A stretch of 17,242 bases of DNA from Nitrospirota bacterium (GTDB lineage: Bacteria > Nitrospirota > JAOUDF01), in assembly GCA_029859385.1 (NCBI GenBank), contig JAOUDF010000029.1:1-17242 (forward strand), in the 5' to 3' direction. A program made the position numbers and the translations under genes. Of this stretch, positions 8,245 through 15,069 are shown piece after piece. The first letter of the stretch is position 1. Every line of letters starts with the position of its first letter. Below the pieces are notes generated by a model that made no database searches, was not told the DNA's origin, and saw only the letters and a list, made by a program, of their open reading frames with translations.

Positions 8245-8332
8245 TGGCGGAGAGAGAGGGATTCGAACCCCCGGTACCTTTCGGCACAACGGTTTTCAAG
8301 ACCGCCGCCTTAAACCACTCGGCCATCTCTCC
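8245..8332 (-). tRNA. tRNA-Ser, anticodon UGA
   Basis: On the minus strand an 88-nt cloverleaf starts with GGAGAGATGGCCGAG and ends with TCTCTCC, discriminator G and an encoded CCA. The anticodon loop is CTTGAAA (anticodon TGA), there is a long class II variable arm, and the T loop is GGTTCGAATCC. It reads UCA and related serine codons. Confidence 0.97.
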
Positions 8333-8346
8333 CCGTATATTGACTT

Positions 8347-8407
8347 TGTAGGGACGAACCCCTGTGTTCGCCCGCTTCTAGGGCAGGCACGGGGGCCTGC
8401 CCCTACA
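8347..8407. repeat. 61-bp intergenic palindromic repeat with two inner hairpins
   Basis: Terminal inverted ends TGTAGGG and CCCTACA enclose two further hairpins: one with GAAC/GTTC arms and one with GGGCAGGC/GCCTGCCC arms. The whole could fold as a three-way junction. It sits in the 81-bp gap between two tRNA-Ser genes and resembles the dispersed REP/MITE-like palindromes of bacterial genomes. Only one copy is in this window, so repetition elsewhere is inferred. Confidence 0.7.
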
Positions 8408-8413
8408 TTTTTC

Positions 8414-8503
8414 TGGCGGAGAGAGTGGGATTCGAACCCACGTTAGAGTCACCCCTAAACACGCTTTCCAAGCGTGCGCCTTCAACCACTCGGCCATCTC
8501 TCC
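8414..8503 (-). tRNA. tRNA-Ser, anticodon GGA
   Basis: A 90-nt class II tRNA on the minus strand with the same GGAGAGATGGCCGAG 5' end, anticodon loop TTGGAAA (anticodon GGA), long variable arm, T loop GGTTCGAATCC and encoded CCA. It reads UCU/UCC. Its 5' end is only six bases after the tadA stop codon, so mature ends probably come from RNase processing of a shared transcript. Confidence 0.97.
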
Positions 8504-8509
8504 GTGGTC

Positions 8510-8968
8510 TTACTGATTGCTGTCTCTTTTTTTTCTGAAGTACCCCTGAATCACCGACCGGCATTCCGGCTCCAGTATTCCGGAGAGCACCTCAAAACGA
8601 TGATTAAGCCGGACGTCGTTCTGAATATCGTAGAGCGATACCAGCGCCCCCGCCTTCGGGTCCGACGCGCCAAAGACGACCCGGTCGACCCTGGCGAGGA
8701 CCAGCGCCCCCGCGCACATGAGACAGGGCTCGATCGTCACGTAGAGGGTAACGCCCGAAAGCCGCCAGCGGCCAAGGCGTTGCGCCGCCTTGCGGATCAC
8801 CAGCAGCTCGGCATGTCCCGTCGGGTCCTGGTCGGTCTCCCGGCGGTTATGGTCGGCGGCAATCACCTCGCCGTCAAGGACGGCTACGGCGCCGATCGGC
8901 ACCTCGTCCAGATCGGCTGCCCGCTGAGCCTCTTCCAGCGCCAGGCGCATGAATGTTTCGTGCCGCAT
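8510..8968 (-). CDS. tadA: tRNA-specific adenosine-34 deaminase
   Basis: TadA converts A34 of tRNA-Arg(ACG) to inosine so that one tRNA reads CGU, CGC and CGA. The 152-residue protein has the zinc-deaminase motifs HAE (52-54, with catalytic E54) and PCLMC (81-85), preceded by VPIGAVAVLDGEVIA, and the TadA-type C-terminal VLSGILEPECRSVIQGYFRKKR. This length and these motifs fit TadA better than cytidine or guanine deaminases. The ATG at 8968 gives the usual N-terminus but has no clear Shine-Dalgarno; a second ATG six codons on is no better. It is flanked by tRNA-Ser genes, and the substrate tRNA-Arg(ACG) is about 260 bases upstream in the same direction. Confidence 0.96.
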   Translation of the reverse strand: MRHETFMRLALEEAQRAADLDEVPIGAVAVLDGEVIAADHNRRETDQDPTGHAELLVIRKAAQRLGRWRLSGVTLYVTIEPCLMCAGALVLARVDRVVFGASDPKAGALVSLYDIQNDVRLNHRFEVLSGILEPECRSVIQGYFRKKRDSNQ

Positions 8969-9042
8969 AGGTTCAGCGCTCAGCGTGTAGCGTGCAGAAA
9001 CCGTTGACGGGTGTTGTTCCGCCAGACGCTGTTTTGCCTTTC

Positions 9043-9132
9043 TGGCGGAGAGAGAGGGATTCGAACCCCCGGTGAGGTTGCCCCCACTGCTGATTTCGAG
9101 TCAGCCGCCTTCGACCTCTCGGCCATCTCTCC
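9043..9132 (-). tRNA. tRNA-Ser, anticodon CGA
   Basis: A 90-nt class II tRNA on the minus strand: GGAGAGATGGCCGAG start, anticodon loop CTCGAAA (anticodon CGA), long variable arm, GGTTCGAATCC and encoded CCA. It reads UCG. Its acceptor stem is identical to those of the UGA and GGA serine tRNAs nearby. Confidence 0.97.
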
Positions 9133-9139
9133 GAAATTT

Positions 9140-9218
9140 CAGGCTAAAGGCTGAAGACTGAAGGTCGCAAGGTTAAGACACATTGCCTATTCCCCTTCGG
9201 CCTTCAGCCTTCAGCCTG
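9140..9218. repeat. Imperfect inverted repeat with GGCTGAAG units
   Basis: Left arm 9140-9164 and right arm 9194-9218 are near complements built from short CAGGCT / GGCTGAAG / CTGAAGG units. They can form a long hairpin in the 93-bp gap between tRNA-Arg and tRNA-Ser(CGA). Such simple CTTCAGCC-type repeats are often dispersed between genes; a role as tRNA spacer or processing signal is speculation. Confidence 0.6.
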
Positions 9219-9225
9219 TCTTTCA

Positions 9226-9302
9226 TGGTGCGCCCAGAGAGATTCGAACTCCCGACCTACAGATTCGTAGTCTGCCGCTCTATCCAGCTGAGCTATGGGC
9301 GC
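9226..9302 (-). tRNA. tRNA-Arg, anticodon ACG
   Basis: A 77-nt class I tRNA on the minus strand: GCGCCCATAGCTCAGCTGG start, anticodon loop CTACGAA (anticodon ACG), T loop AGTTCGAATCT, acceptor end TGGGCGC, discriminator A and encoded CCA. A34 is the expected TadA target, giving inosine, and tadA lies just downstream. Its 5' end is six bases after the stop of the lipoprotein gene. Confidence 0.97.
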
Positions 9303-9308
9303 ATTATA

Positions 9309-9845
9309 CTACCCCTTGCCGGGAACCCCTTCCTTAAGGGTCACTCCGAACTTGGGATGTTCAAACGGATGTATCTGCGGATACTTAGAGAAGAGCCAAC
9401 CGGAGAAAAGCTCCTTGTCCCCTTCTACAATCGTCACCTTCAGGGCCGGATTGCCCGTCTGATTGTCAAGAGACGTCAGGACGGGGCCATTCATGACAAA
9501 GTTGGGGAGGAAATCACCCACCTTTACCACCAGGTTTGACCCGGGGATCTGGAAGTCGGCGTTGAGCTTGACTTCAAACTCCTTGGCAGCCTTCTTTTCC
9601 CGGTCTTCCACAACCAGCTTCGCCCCGCTCCACTTCCCTCTCACCGCATCGGGGACCACGAGCTGCTGCTCCTGCTTGGGAGGGACAGAGAGATGAGTTC
9701 CATCCATCGGCATGGGGGCCTGGGCCGCGGGCGGCGCCGCCGGCTGTTTGGGCTCTTCCTTCTTGCCGCAACCTGCCATAAGTCCTGCTGCAAGGGTAAC
9801 AATCAACGCGCTCAGTGTAACTCTCAATGACACCCGACGTATCAT
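9309..9845 (-). CDS. DUF2155-like lipoprotein
   Basis: A 178-residue protein of unknown function that I associate with the DUF2155 family. It starts MIRRVSLRVTLSAL, a typical signal peptide, and has a lipobox-like LMAGC near residues 23-27, so Cys should be lipidated and the protein anchored to a membrane facing the periplasm. A short Pro/Ala/Gln linker follows, then the conserved domain with VVPDAVRGKWSGAKLVVED, IPGSNLVVKVGDFLPNF, VMNGPVLTS and GWLFSKYPQIHPFEHPKFG. The ATG at 9845 is chosen for its GGAGGAAAG site; a reading extended to 9902 has no such site and crosses a terminator-like hairpin. It lies between two tRNA genes. No enzymatic motif is recognised. Confidence 0.85.
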   Translation of the reverse strand: MIRRVSLRVTLSALIVTLAAGLMAGCGKKEEPKQPAAPPAAQAPMPMDGTHLSVPPKQEQQLVVPDAVRGKWSGAKLVVEDREKKAAKEFEVKLNADFQIPGSNLVVKVGDFLPNFVMNGPVLTSLDNQTGNPALKVTIVEGDKELFSGWLFSKYPQIHPFEHPKFGVTLKEGVPGKG

Positions 9846-9859
9846 TCTGCTTTCCTCCG

Positions 9860-9899
9860 AAAAGGTATAAAAGCGGGCAATGAACAGTTCACTGCCCGC
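9860..9899 (-). terminator. Hairpin with T tracts after tRNA-Ser(GCU), ahead of the lipoprotein gene
   Basis: On the minus strand, GCGGGCA and TGCCCGC arms extended by TGAAC/GTTCA (9873-9899, one mismatch) form a long hairpin followed by TTTT and, after five bases, TTTT again. It lies between tRNA-Ser(GCU) and the lipoprotein ribosome-binding site, with no room for a promoter after it, so it is either a leaky terminator or a leader hairpin. Confidence 0.7.
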
Positions 9900-9916
9900 C
9901 ACTTCCTGACATTATT

Positions 9917-10014
<98 letters not shown>

Positions 10015-10020
10015 GTGCCA

Positions 10021-10068
10021 CCCCAAAAAGTACAAATCTGCTTTTTGGGGACCCCGGAAAAACCGGGG
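10021..10068 (-). terminator. Two adjacent hairpins after serS
   Basis: A 6-bp CCCCGG/CCGGGG stem with a five-base loop (10052-10068) is followed in the direction of transcription by a perfect 10-bp stem (10041-10050 with 10021-10030). They lie between the serS stop and tRNA-Ser(GCU). Neither has a clear downstream T tract on the minus strand, so they may be processing or stability structures and not true terminators. Confidence 0.5.
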
Positions 10069-10073
10069 ATCTT

Positions 10074-11354
10074 CTAATTATCTTTCTCTATCTTTTCCAA
10101 CCCCCCCATATACGGCCGCAGGGCCTCGGGGATGATCACACTGCCGTCCTTCTGCTGATAATTTTCCAGGATGGCAACCAGCGTCCGTCCCACCGCCAGG
10201 CCGGAGCCGTTGAGGGTATGCACCAGCTCAGTCCCTTTCTGGCCTGTCCGCCGGAACCGGATATTGGCCCGTCGTGACTGGAAGTCTTCAAAATTACTGC
10301 ACGAGGATATCTCCCGGTATTTCCCCTGCCCGGGCAACCATACCTCGATGTCGTAGGTCTTGGCCGACGAGAAACCCATGTCGCCGGTACAGAGGGTCAC
10401 CACCCGGTAGGGTAGCCCCAGCCGCCTGAGAACTTCTTCCGCATTCTCCAGAAGCCGCTCCAGCTCGTCGTAGGAGCACTCCGGCGTCGTAAACTTTACC
10501 AGCTCCACCTTGTTGAACTGGTGCTGCCGGATGAGTCCTCGCGTGTCCTTGCCGTAGGACCCGGCCTCCCGCCTGAAGCACGGCGTGTAGGCAGTGTAGT
10601 AGATGGGAAGATCCTGTTCATCAAGGATCTCAGCCCGGTGGATATTGGTGACAGGGACTTCCGCCGTAGGTATCAGCAGGTAGGCCCCGTTCTCCACCCT
10701 GAAGAGTTCTTCCTCAAACTTCGGCAGCTGGCCCGTGCCGGTCATGCTGTCCCGGTTGACCATGAACGGCGGTAACACCTCGGTATAGCCATGCTCCGAG
10801 GTATGCAGATCGAGCATGAAGTTGATCAATGCCCGCTCGAGCCGTGCACCGGCCCCGGTAGAGAGGCAGAACCGCGCCCCCGTTATCTTGGCCGCCCGCT
10901 CGAAATCAAGGATACCGAGAGACTCACCGATATCCCAGTGGTTCAGTGGTTCAAAATCGAAGACGGGGATTTCTCCCCATTTCTTATACTCGACGTTGTC
11001 TGCATCCGATGCCCCGACCGGCACTGAATGGTCCGGGACGTTCGGGATGTCCATCATGATGGCCTGGAGCGCCTCATCGCACTCCTTGAGCCGGTCTTCC
11101 AGCGCCTTGAGCTCCTGGCCGACGGCCTTCATCTCGGCCATCTCTTTCTCAGCGTCCTTCTTCTCTTTCTTCAGGCGGCCGATCTCCTCGGAGACCGTAT
11201 TCCTCTTGTGCCGCAGCTCGTCGACCTTGACCTGCAGGTGACGCTTTTCGGCATCGAACTGCACGAACTCATCGAGGGAAAGAGTGCTGCGACGCTGCTC
11301 CAGCTTGAGCCGGATAGCCTCCACGTTTTCCCTGACGAACTTTACATCAAGCAC
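10074..11354 (-). CDS. serS: Seryl-tRNA synthetase
   Basis: Class II synthetase that charges all tRNA-Ser species with serine in the cytoplasm. The 426 residues match bacterial SerRS. The N-terminus MLDVKFVRENVEAIRLKLEQR leads into a long antiparallel coiled coil (about 30-110) that recognises the tRNA-Ser variable arm. The catalytic part has class II motif 2 (TPCFRREAGSYGKDTRGLIRQHQF) and motif 3 (LNGSGLAVGRTLVAILENYQ), with EISSCSNFEDFQSRR between. Translation starts at a GTG with GGGGAGG upstream; no ATG fits as well. Four tRNA-Ser genes lie downstream on the same strand. A promoter within an inverted repeat lies about 45-70 bases upstream. Confidence 0.98.
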   Translation of the reverse strand: MLDVKFVRENVEAIRLKLEQRRSTLSLDEFVQFDAEKRHLQVKVDELRHKRNTVSEEIGRLKKEKKDAEKEMAEMKAVGQELKALEDRLKECDEALQAIMMDIPNVPDHSVPVGASDADNVEYKKWGEIPVFDFEPLNHWDIGESLGILDFERAAKITGARFCLSTGAGARLERALINFMLDLHTSEHGYTEVLPPFMVNRDSMTGTGQLPKFEEELFRVENGAYLLIPTAEVPVTNIHRAEILDEQDLPIYYTAYTPCFRREAGSYGKDTRGLIRQHQFNKVELVKFTTPECSYDELERLLENAEEVLRRLGLPYRVVTLCTGDMGFSSAKTYDIEVWLPGQGKYREISSCSNFEDFQSRRANIRFRRTGQKGTELVHTLNGSGLAVGRTLVAILENYQQKDGSVIIPEALRPYMGGLEKIEKDN

Positions 11355-11389
11355 CCGAAACCTCCCCAGGGCAGACCGCAGAAAAAGAA

Positions 11390-11433
11390 GGAATACCTTG
11401 TATCACTAACACCCTTTATTGTCAAGGTATTCC
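11390..11433. repeat. Perfect 11-bp inverted repeat between acs and serS
   Basis: GGAATACCTTG (11390-11400) and CAAGGTATTCC (11423-11433) are perfectly complementary around a 22-base spacer. On the minus strand the second arm is followed by TTCTTTTTC, so the structure could terminate acs. It also overlaps the serS -35 and -10 elements, so it could be an operator. Confidence 0.85.
11397..11425 (-). promoter_or_regulatory. Candidate sigma70 promoter of serS
   Basis: On the minus strand TTGACA (11420-11425), a 17-base spacer and TACAAG (11397-11402). The -35 is perfect; the -10 matches 4 of 6. Both hexamers overlap the ends of the 11-bp inverted repeat. Confidence 0.6.
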
Positions 11434-11448
11434 CTGAGCAACAGCCCG

Positions 11449-13398
<1,950 letters not shown>

Positions 13399-13463
13399 GC
13401 CTCCTCCTCTGGTGAGTAGATAATCCTTTACAGCCGTGCGGTTACTTCATAATATCGTCGGGA

Positions 13464-13492
13464 ATAGTAAAGTATCGTGCCGGAAGAGTCAA
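13464..13492 (-). promoter_or_regulatory. Candidate sigma70 promoter of acs
   Basis: On the minus strand TTGACT (13487-13492), a 17-base spacer and TACTAT (13464-13469), about 65 bases before the acs start. The -35 matches 5 of 6 and the -10 matches 4 of 6. Confidence 0.5.
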
Positions 13493-13494
13493 AC

Positions 13495-13513
13495 CATAGA
13501 CTGTCATAGACTG
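13495..13513. repeat. Tandem CATAGACTG repeat upstream of the TPR gene
   Basis: CATAGACTG occurs at 13495-13503 and again at 13505-13513, a ten-base period (about one helical turn), just ahead of the TPR ribosome-binding site and near the acs promoter. It might be a regulator-binding site in this divergent region; chance is also possible. Confidence 0.45.
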
Positions 13514-13532
13514 ATCGACCAGGAGGCTGTTA

Positions 13533-13853
13533 ATGACAAACACTATTGAGGAACTGAAGAAGAAAGTACAGGAAAATCCGGAAAATGCCGCCCTCTACAA
13601 CGAACTGGGCGACGCCCATTATGACCGCAGCGAATTCCCCGCCGCCATCGACTGCTACAAGGAGGCGATAAAGCGGGACCCCTCCGTGGCCCAGTATCAC
13701 AACAATCTGGGGTATACCTGCTACATGATCGACAGGCTGGACGAAGCCATTGCCGCCTACCACGAGGCCATACGACTCGAACCGACCAGCGGCCTTTACC
13801 ACAACAACATAAGCGCCGCCCTGGCGAAGAAGTCGGGGCAACCGTTCAAATAA
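13533..13853 (+). CDS. Small tetratricopeptide-repeat protein
   Basis: A 106-residue protein made almost only of TPR helices, a protein-protein interaction fold. Two full repeats are seen, about residues 20-53 (ALYNELGDAHYDRSEFPAAI, ending AIKRDP) and 54-87 (QYHNNLGYTCYMIDRLDEAI, ending AIRLEP), with a partial third helix pair (GLYHNNISAAL). Asn/Gly/Tyr/Ala sit at the standard TPR positions. There is no signal peptide or membrane segment, so it should be cytoplasmic. The ATG is preceded by AGGAGG. It stands alone on the + strand between divergent acs and a shared terminator. Its partner cannot be told from sequence. Confidence 0.88.
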   Translation: MTNTIEELKKKVQENPENAALYNELGDAHYDRSEFPAAIDCYKEAIKRDPSVAQYHNNLGYTCYMIDRLDEAIAAYHEAIRLEPTSGLYHNNISAALAKKSGQPFK

Positions 13854-13879
13854 AAAAAGGGGGGCCGAAGCCCCCCTTT
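13852..13879. terminator. Bidirectional Rho-independent terminator
   Basis: A 7-bp GGGGGGC/GCCCCCC stem (13859-13865 with 13870-13876) with a CGAA tetraloop. Seven A precede it and TTT follows, so it serves the TPR gene on the + strand and, better, the convergent cytochrome gene on the minus strand. Confidence 0.92.
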
Positions 13880-13898
13880 CTCATTTGCAGACCTTTTA

Positions 13899-14210
13899 TT
13901 ACTTGGCGAAGGTCTTCAGAATGTACTCTGAAACCGCCTTGGCATCGGCGTCGCTGATCTTGCTGGCATCATAGGAAGGCATAGGCTTGGTGGCGTTCCT
14001 GATGAGCTTGACGACATCATCAACGGTCTTGAGGTTGTTGGCGTCCATGTCAGCCTTCTTCAGGGTCTTCTTGGGGTTGGCGATGTTGCCGCCGTTGGCG
14101 TGGCACGCCTTGCAGTTCTTGTTGAATACCTCTTCGCCGTTGGAGGCGAGGGCAACGGAAACGGAAGAAACGAGGAACGCGGCGGCAATAACGGCAGTGA
14201 TCTTCTTCAT
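13899..14210 (-). CDS. Periplasmic monoheme cytochrome c (c6/c553-like), copy 1
   Basis: A 103-residue class I cytochrome c. The signal peptide MKKITAVIAAAFLVSSVSVALA should be cleaved after A22, leaving about 80 residues. Haem is attached at CKACH (C33, C36, H37), and M77 in KPMPSYD is the likely sixth ligand. The sequence EEVFNKNCKACHANGGNIA followed by PKKTLKKADMDANN resembles algal/cyanobacterial cytochrome c6, so it is probably a soluble periplasmic electron carrier. The ATG has GGAGAG nine bases upstream. A promoter lies about 155-180 bases upstream, giving a leader of about 145 bases. It is followed by a strong terminator. A near-identical paralogue lies 274 bases upstream; the partners are unknown. 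Confidence 0.93.
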   Translation of the reverse strand: MKKITAVIAAAFLVSSVSVALASNGEEVFNKNCKACHANGGNIANPKKTLKKADMDANNLKTVDDVVKLIRNATKPMPSYDASKISDADAKAVSEYILKTFAK

Positions 14211-14362
14211 GACTATTAACTCTCCATTTTTCTGTTATCTGTTAAAGGTAATTAATACTTAAACGGTTACTTCACGATCTTAGCTTATTTCCTGAACCTT
14301 GCACCTCCTTCCATCACGTCCCTGCAACAACAAACGGGACTATAACCGAACAAAGTCCGGCC

Positions 14363-14392
14363 ATATTACAGAAGTCGATATTTTACTGTCAA
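14363..14392 (-). promoter_or_regulatory. Candidate promoter of cytochrome c copy 1
   Basis: On the minus strand TTGACA (14387-14392), an 18-base spacer and TAATAT (14363-14368). The -35 is perfect, the -10 is 4 of 6. It lies in the gap between the two cytochrome genes, so copy 1 can be transcribed independently. The rest of that gap is AT-rich leader without a recognised element. Confidence 0.55.
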
Positions 14393-14440
14393 GAGTAATC
14401 GGACTGAAGCAGGTAACGTCGAGAAGGGCTTATAGAGTAA

Positions 14441-14471
14441 GTCTGCCAGAGGGGTAACCCCTCTGGCAGAC
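14441..14471 (-). terminator. Perfect 14-bp hairpin after cytochrome c copy 2
   Basis: GTCTGCCAGAGGGG (14441-14454) pairs perfectly with 14458-14471 around a TAA loop, starting 14 bases after the copy 2 stop codon. The following minus-strand sequence is only mildly T-rich (TTACTCTAT), so it may be a terminator or an mRNA 3'-end stabiliser. Confidence 0.75.
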
Positions 14472-14484
14472 AGTCGGGCTGGAC

Positions 14485-14793
14485 TTACTTGGCGAAGGTC
14501 TTCAGAACGTACTCGGCAACAGCCTTGGCATCGGCGTCGCTGATCTTGCTGGCATCATAGGAAGGCATGGGCTTGGTAGCGGCCCTGATGATCTTGACCA
14601 CATCATCGGCGCTCTTGACGTTGTTGGCGTCCATGTCAGCCTTCTTCAGGGTCTTCTTGGGGTTGGCGATGTTGCCGCCGTTGGCGTGGCACGACTTGCA
14701 GTTCTTGTTGAATACTTCCTCACCGTTGGCGAAGGAAAGGGAAACCGTACCAAGAACCAGCGCACCTGCTGCCAAAAGAGCCATTTTCTTCAT
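14485..14793 (-). CDS. Periplasmic monoheme cytochrome c (c6/c553-like), copy 2
   Basis: A 102-residue paralogue of the neighbouring cytochrome. The signal peptide MKKMALLAAGALVLGTVSLSFA is cleaved after A22, haem is bound at CKSCH (C32, C35, H36) and M76 is the likely axial Met. The mature part differs from copy 1 at 8 of 80 residues, all mild changes, whereas the signal peptides differ widely. The ATG at 14793 is chosen because GGAGG lies just upstream; a longer in-frame reading from a TTG at 14808 would translate that ribosome-binding site. A structured leader and a CRP-like site lie upstream. It is probably a periplasmic electron carrier; nothing shows whether it works with copy 1. Confidence 0.93.
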   Translation of the reverse strand: MKKMALLAAGALVLGTVSLSFANGEEVFNKNCKSCHANGGNIANPKKTLKKADMDANNVKSADDVVKIIRAATKPMPSYDASKISDADAKAVAEYVLKTFAK

Positions 14794-15069
14794 TTGGAAC
14801 CTCCTCAATTAATCAAGAAAAAACGGAACGATTATATGCGACCAACAATACTACAGCCTGCACCTGCCAGCTTCCCTGATTCACCACCACCTTTCCGCAT
14901 CAGATTAATGGCTTCGGCTGTCCCCCACGTCACGCTGTTGCTTAATAGACGGCGCTCTTGATTATTTATTCAGTACCCCAAAAAAACGAACAAAATATGC
15001 CCTTGGGAGTCGGGAATGTGACAAAAGTAACACTTAAGGATTTGTTAATCAAATGAGTTTTTGTTAATT
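14794..15069 (-). other. Leader and regulatory region upstream of cytochrome c copy 2
   Basis: This 276-bp gene-free stretch holds, from right to left, a TTTGTTAAT direct repeat (15041-15049 and 15060-15068), a CRP-like dyad TGTGA-N6-TAACA (15017-15032) and a weak -10 candidate TATTTT (minus strand, 14992-14997). Near the cytochrome start is a possible folded leader with ACAGCC/GGCTGT (14916-14921 with 14853-14858) enclosing CTGAT/ATCAG (14899-14903 with 14876-14880). I recognise no known riboswitch; the GEMM (c-di-GMP) core was looked for and not found. Confidence 0.45.

Noticed and set aside
8120..8446. 108-codon + strand open frame
   Set aside because: It runs antisense through the SRP RNA and tRNA-Ser(UGA) and into tRNA-Ser(GGA), so it is not a credible gene. 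Similar frames over the other tRNAs were rejected for the same reason.
9846..9902. Longer lipoprotein start at 9902
   Set aside because: It lacks a ribosome-binding site, crosses a hairpin terminator, and would bury the signal peptide; the ATG at 9845 has GGAGG correctly spaced.
14285..14314. Ten-codon minus-strand micro-ORF in the leader of cytochrome copy 1
   Set aside because: It has only a weak upstream site and no codon or amino-acid bias suggesting an attenuator peptide.
14794..14808. TTG start for cytochrome copy 2
   Set aside because: The extra five codons are the ribosome-binding site itself; the ATG at 14793 gives a normal signal peptide.
14211..15069. GEMM (c-di-GMP-I) riboswitch upstream of the cytochromes
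   Set aside because: Such riboswitches are known before Geobacter cytochrome genes, so I looked for the AGGGCAAACC and GACGCAAAGCC cores on both strands; neither is present.
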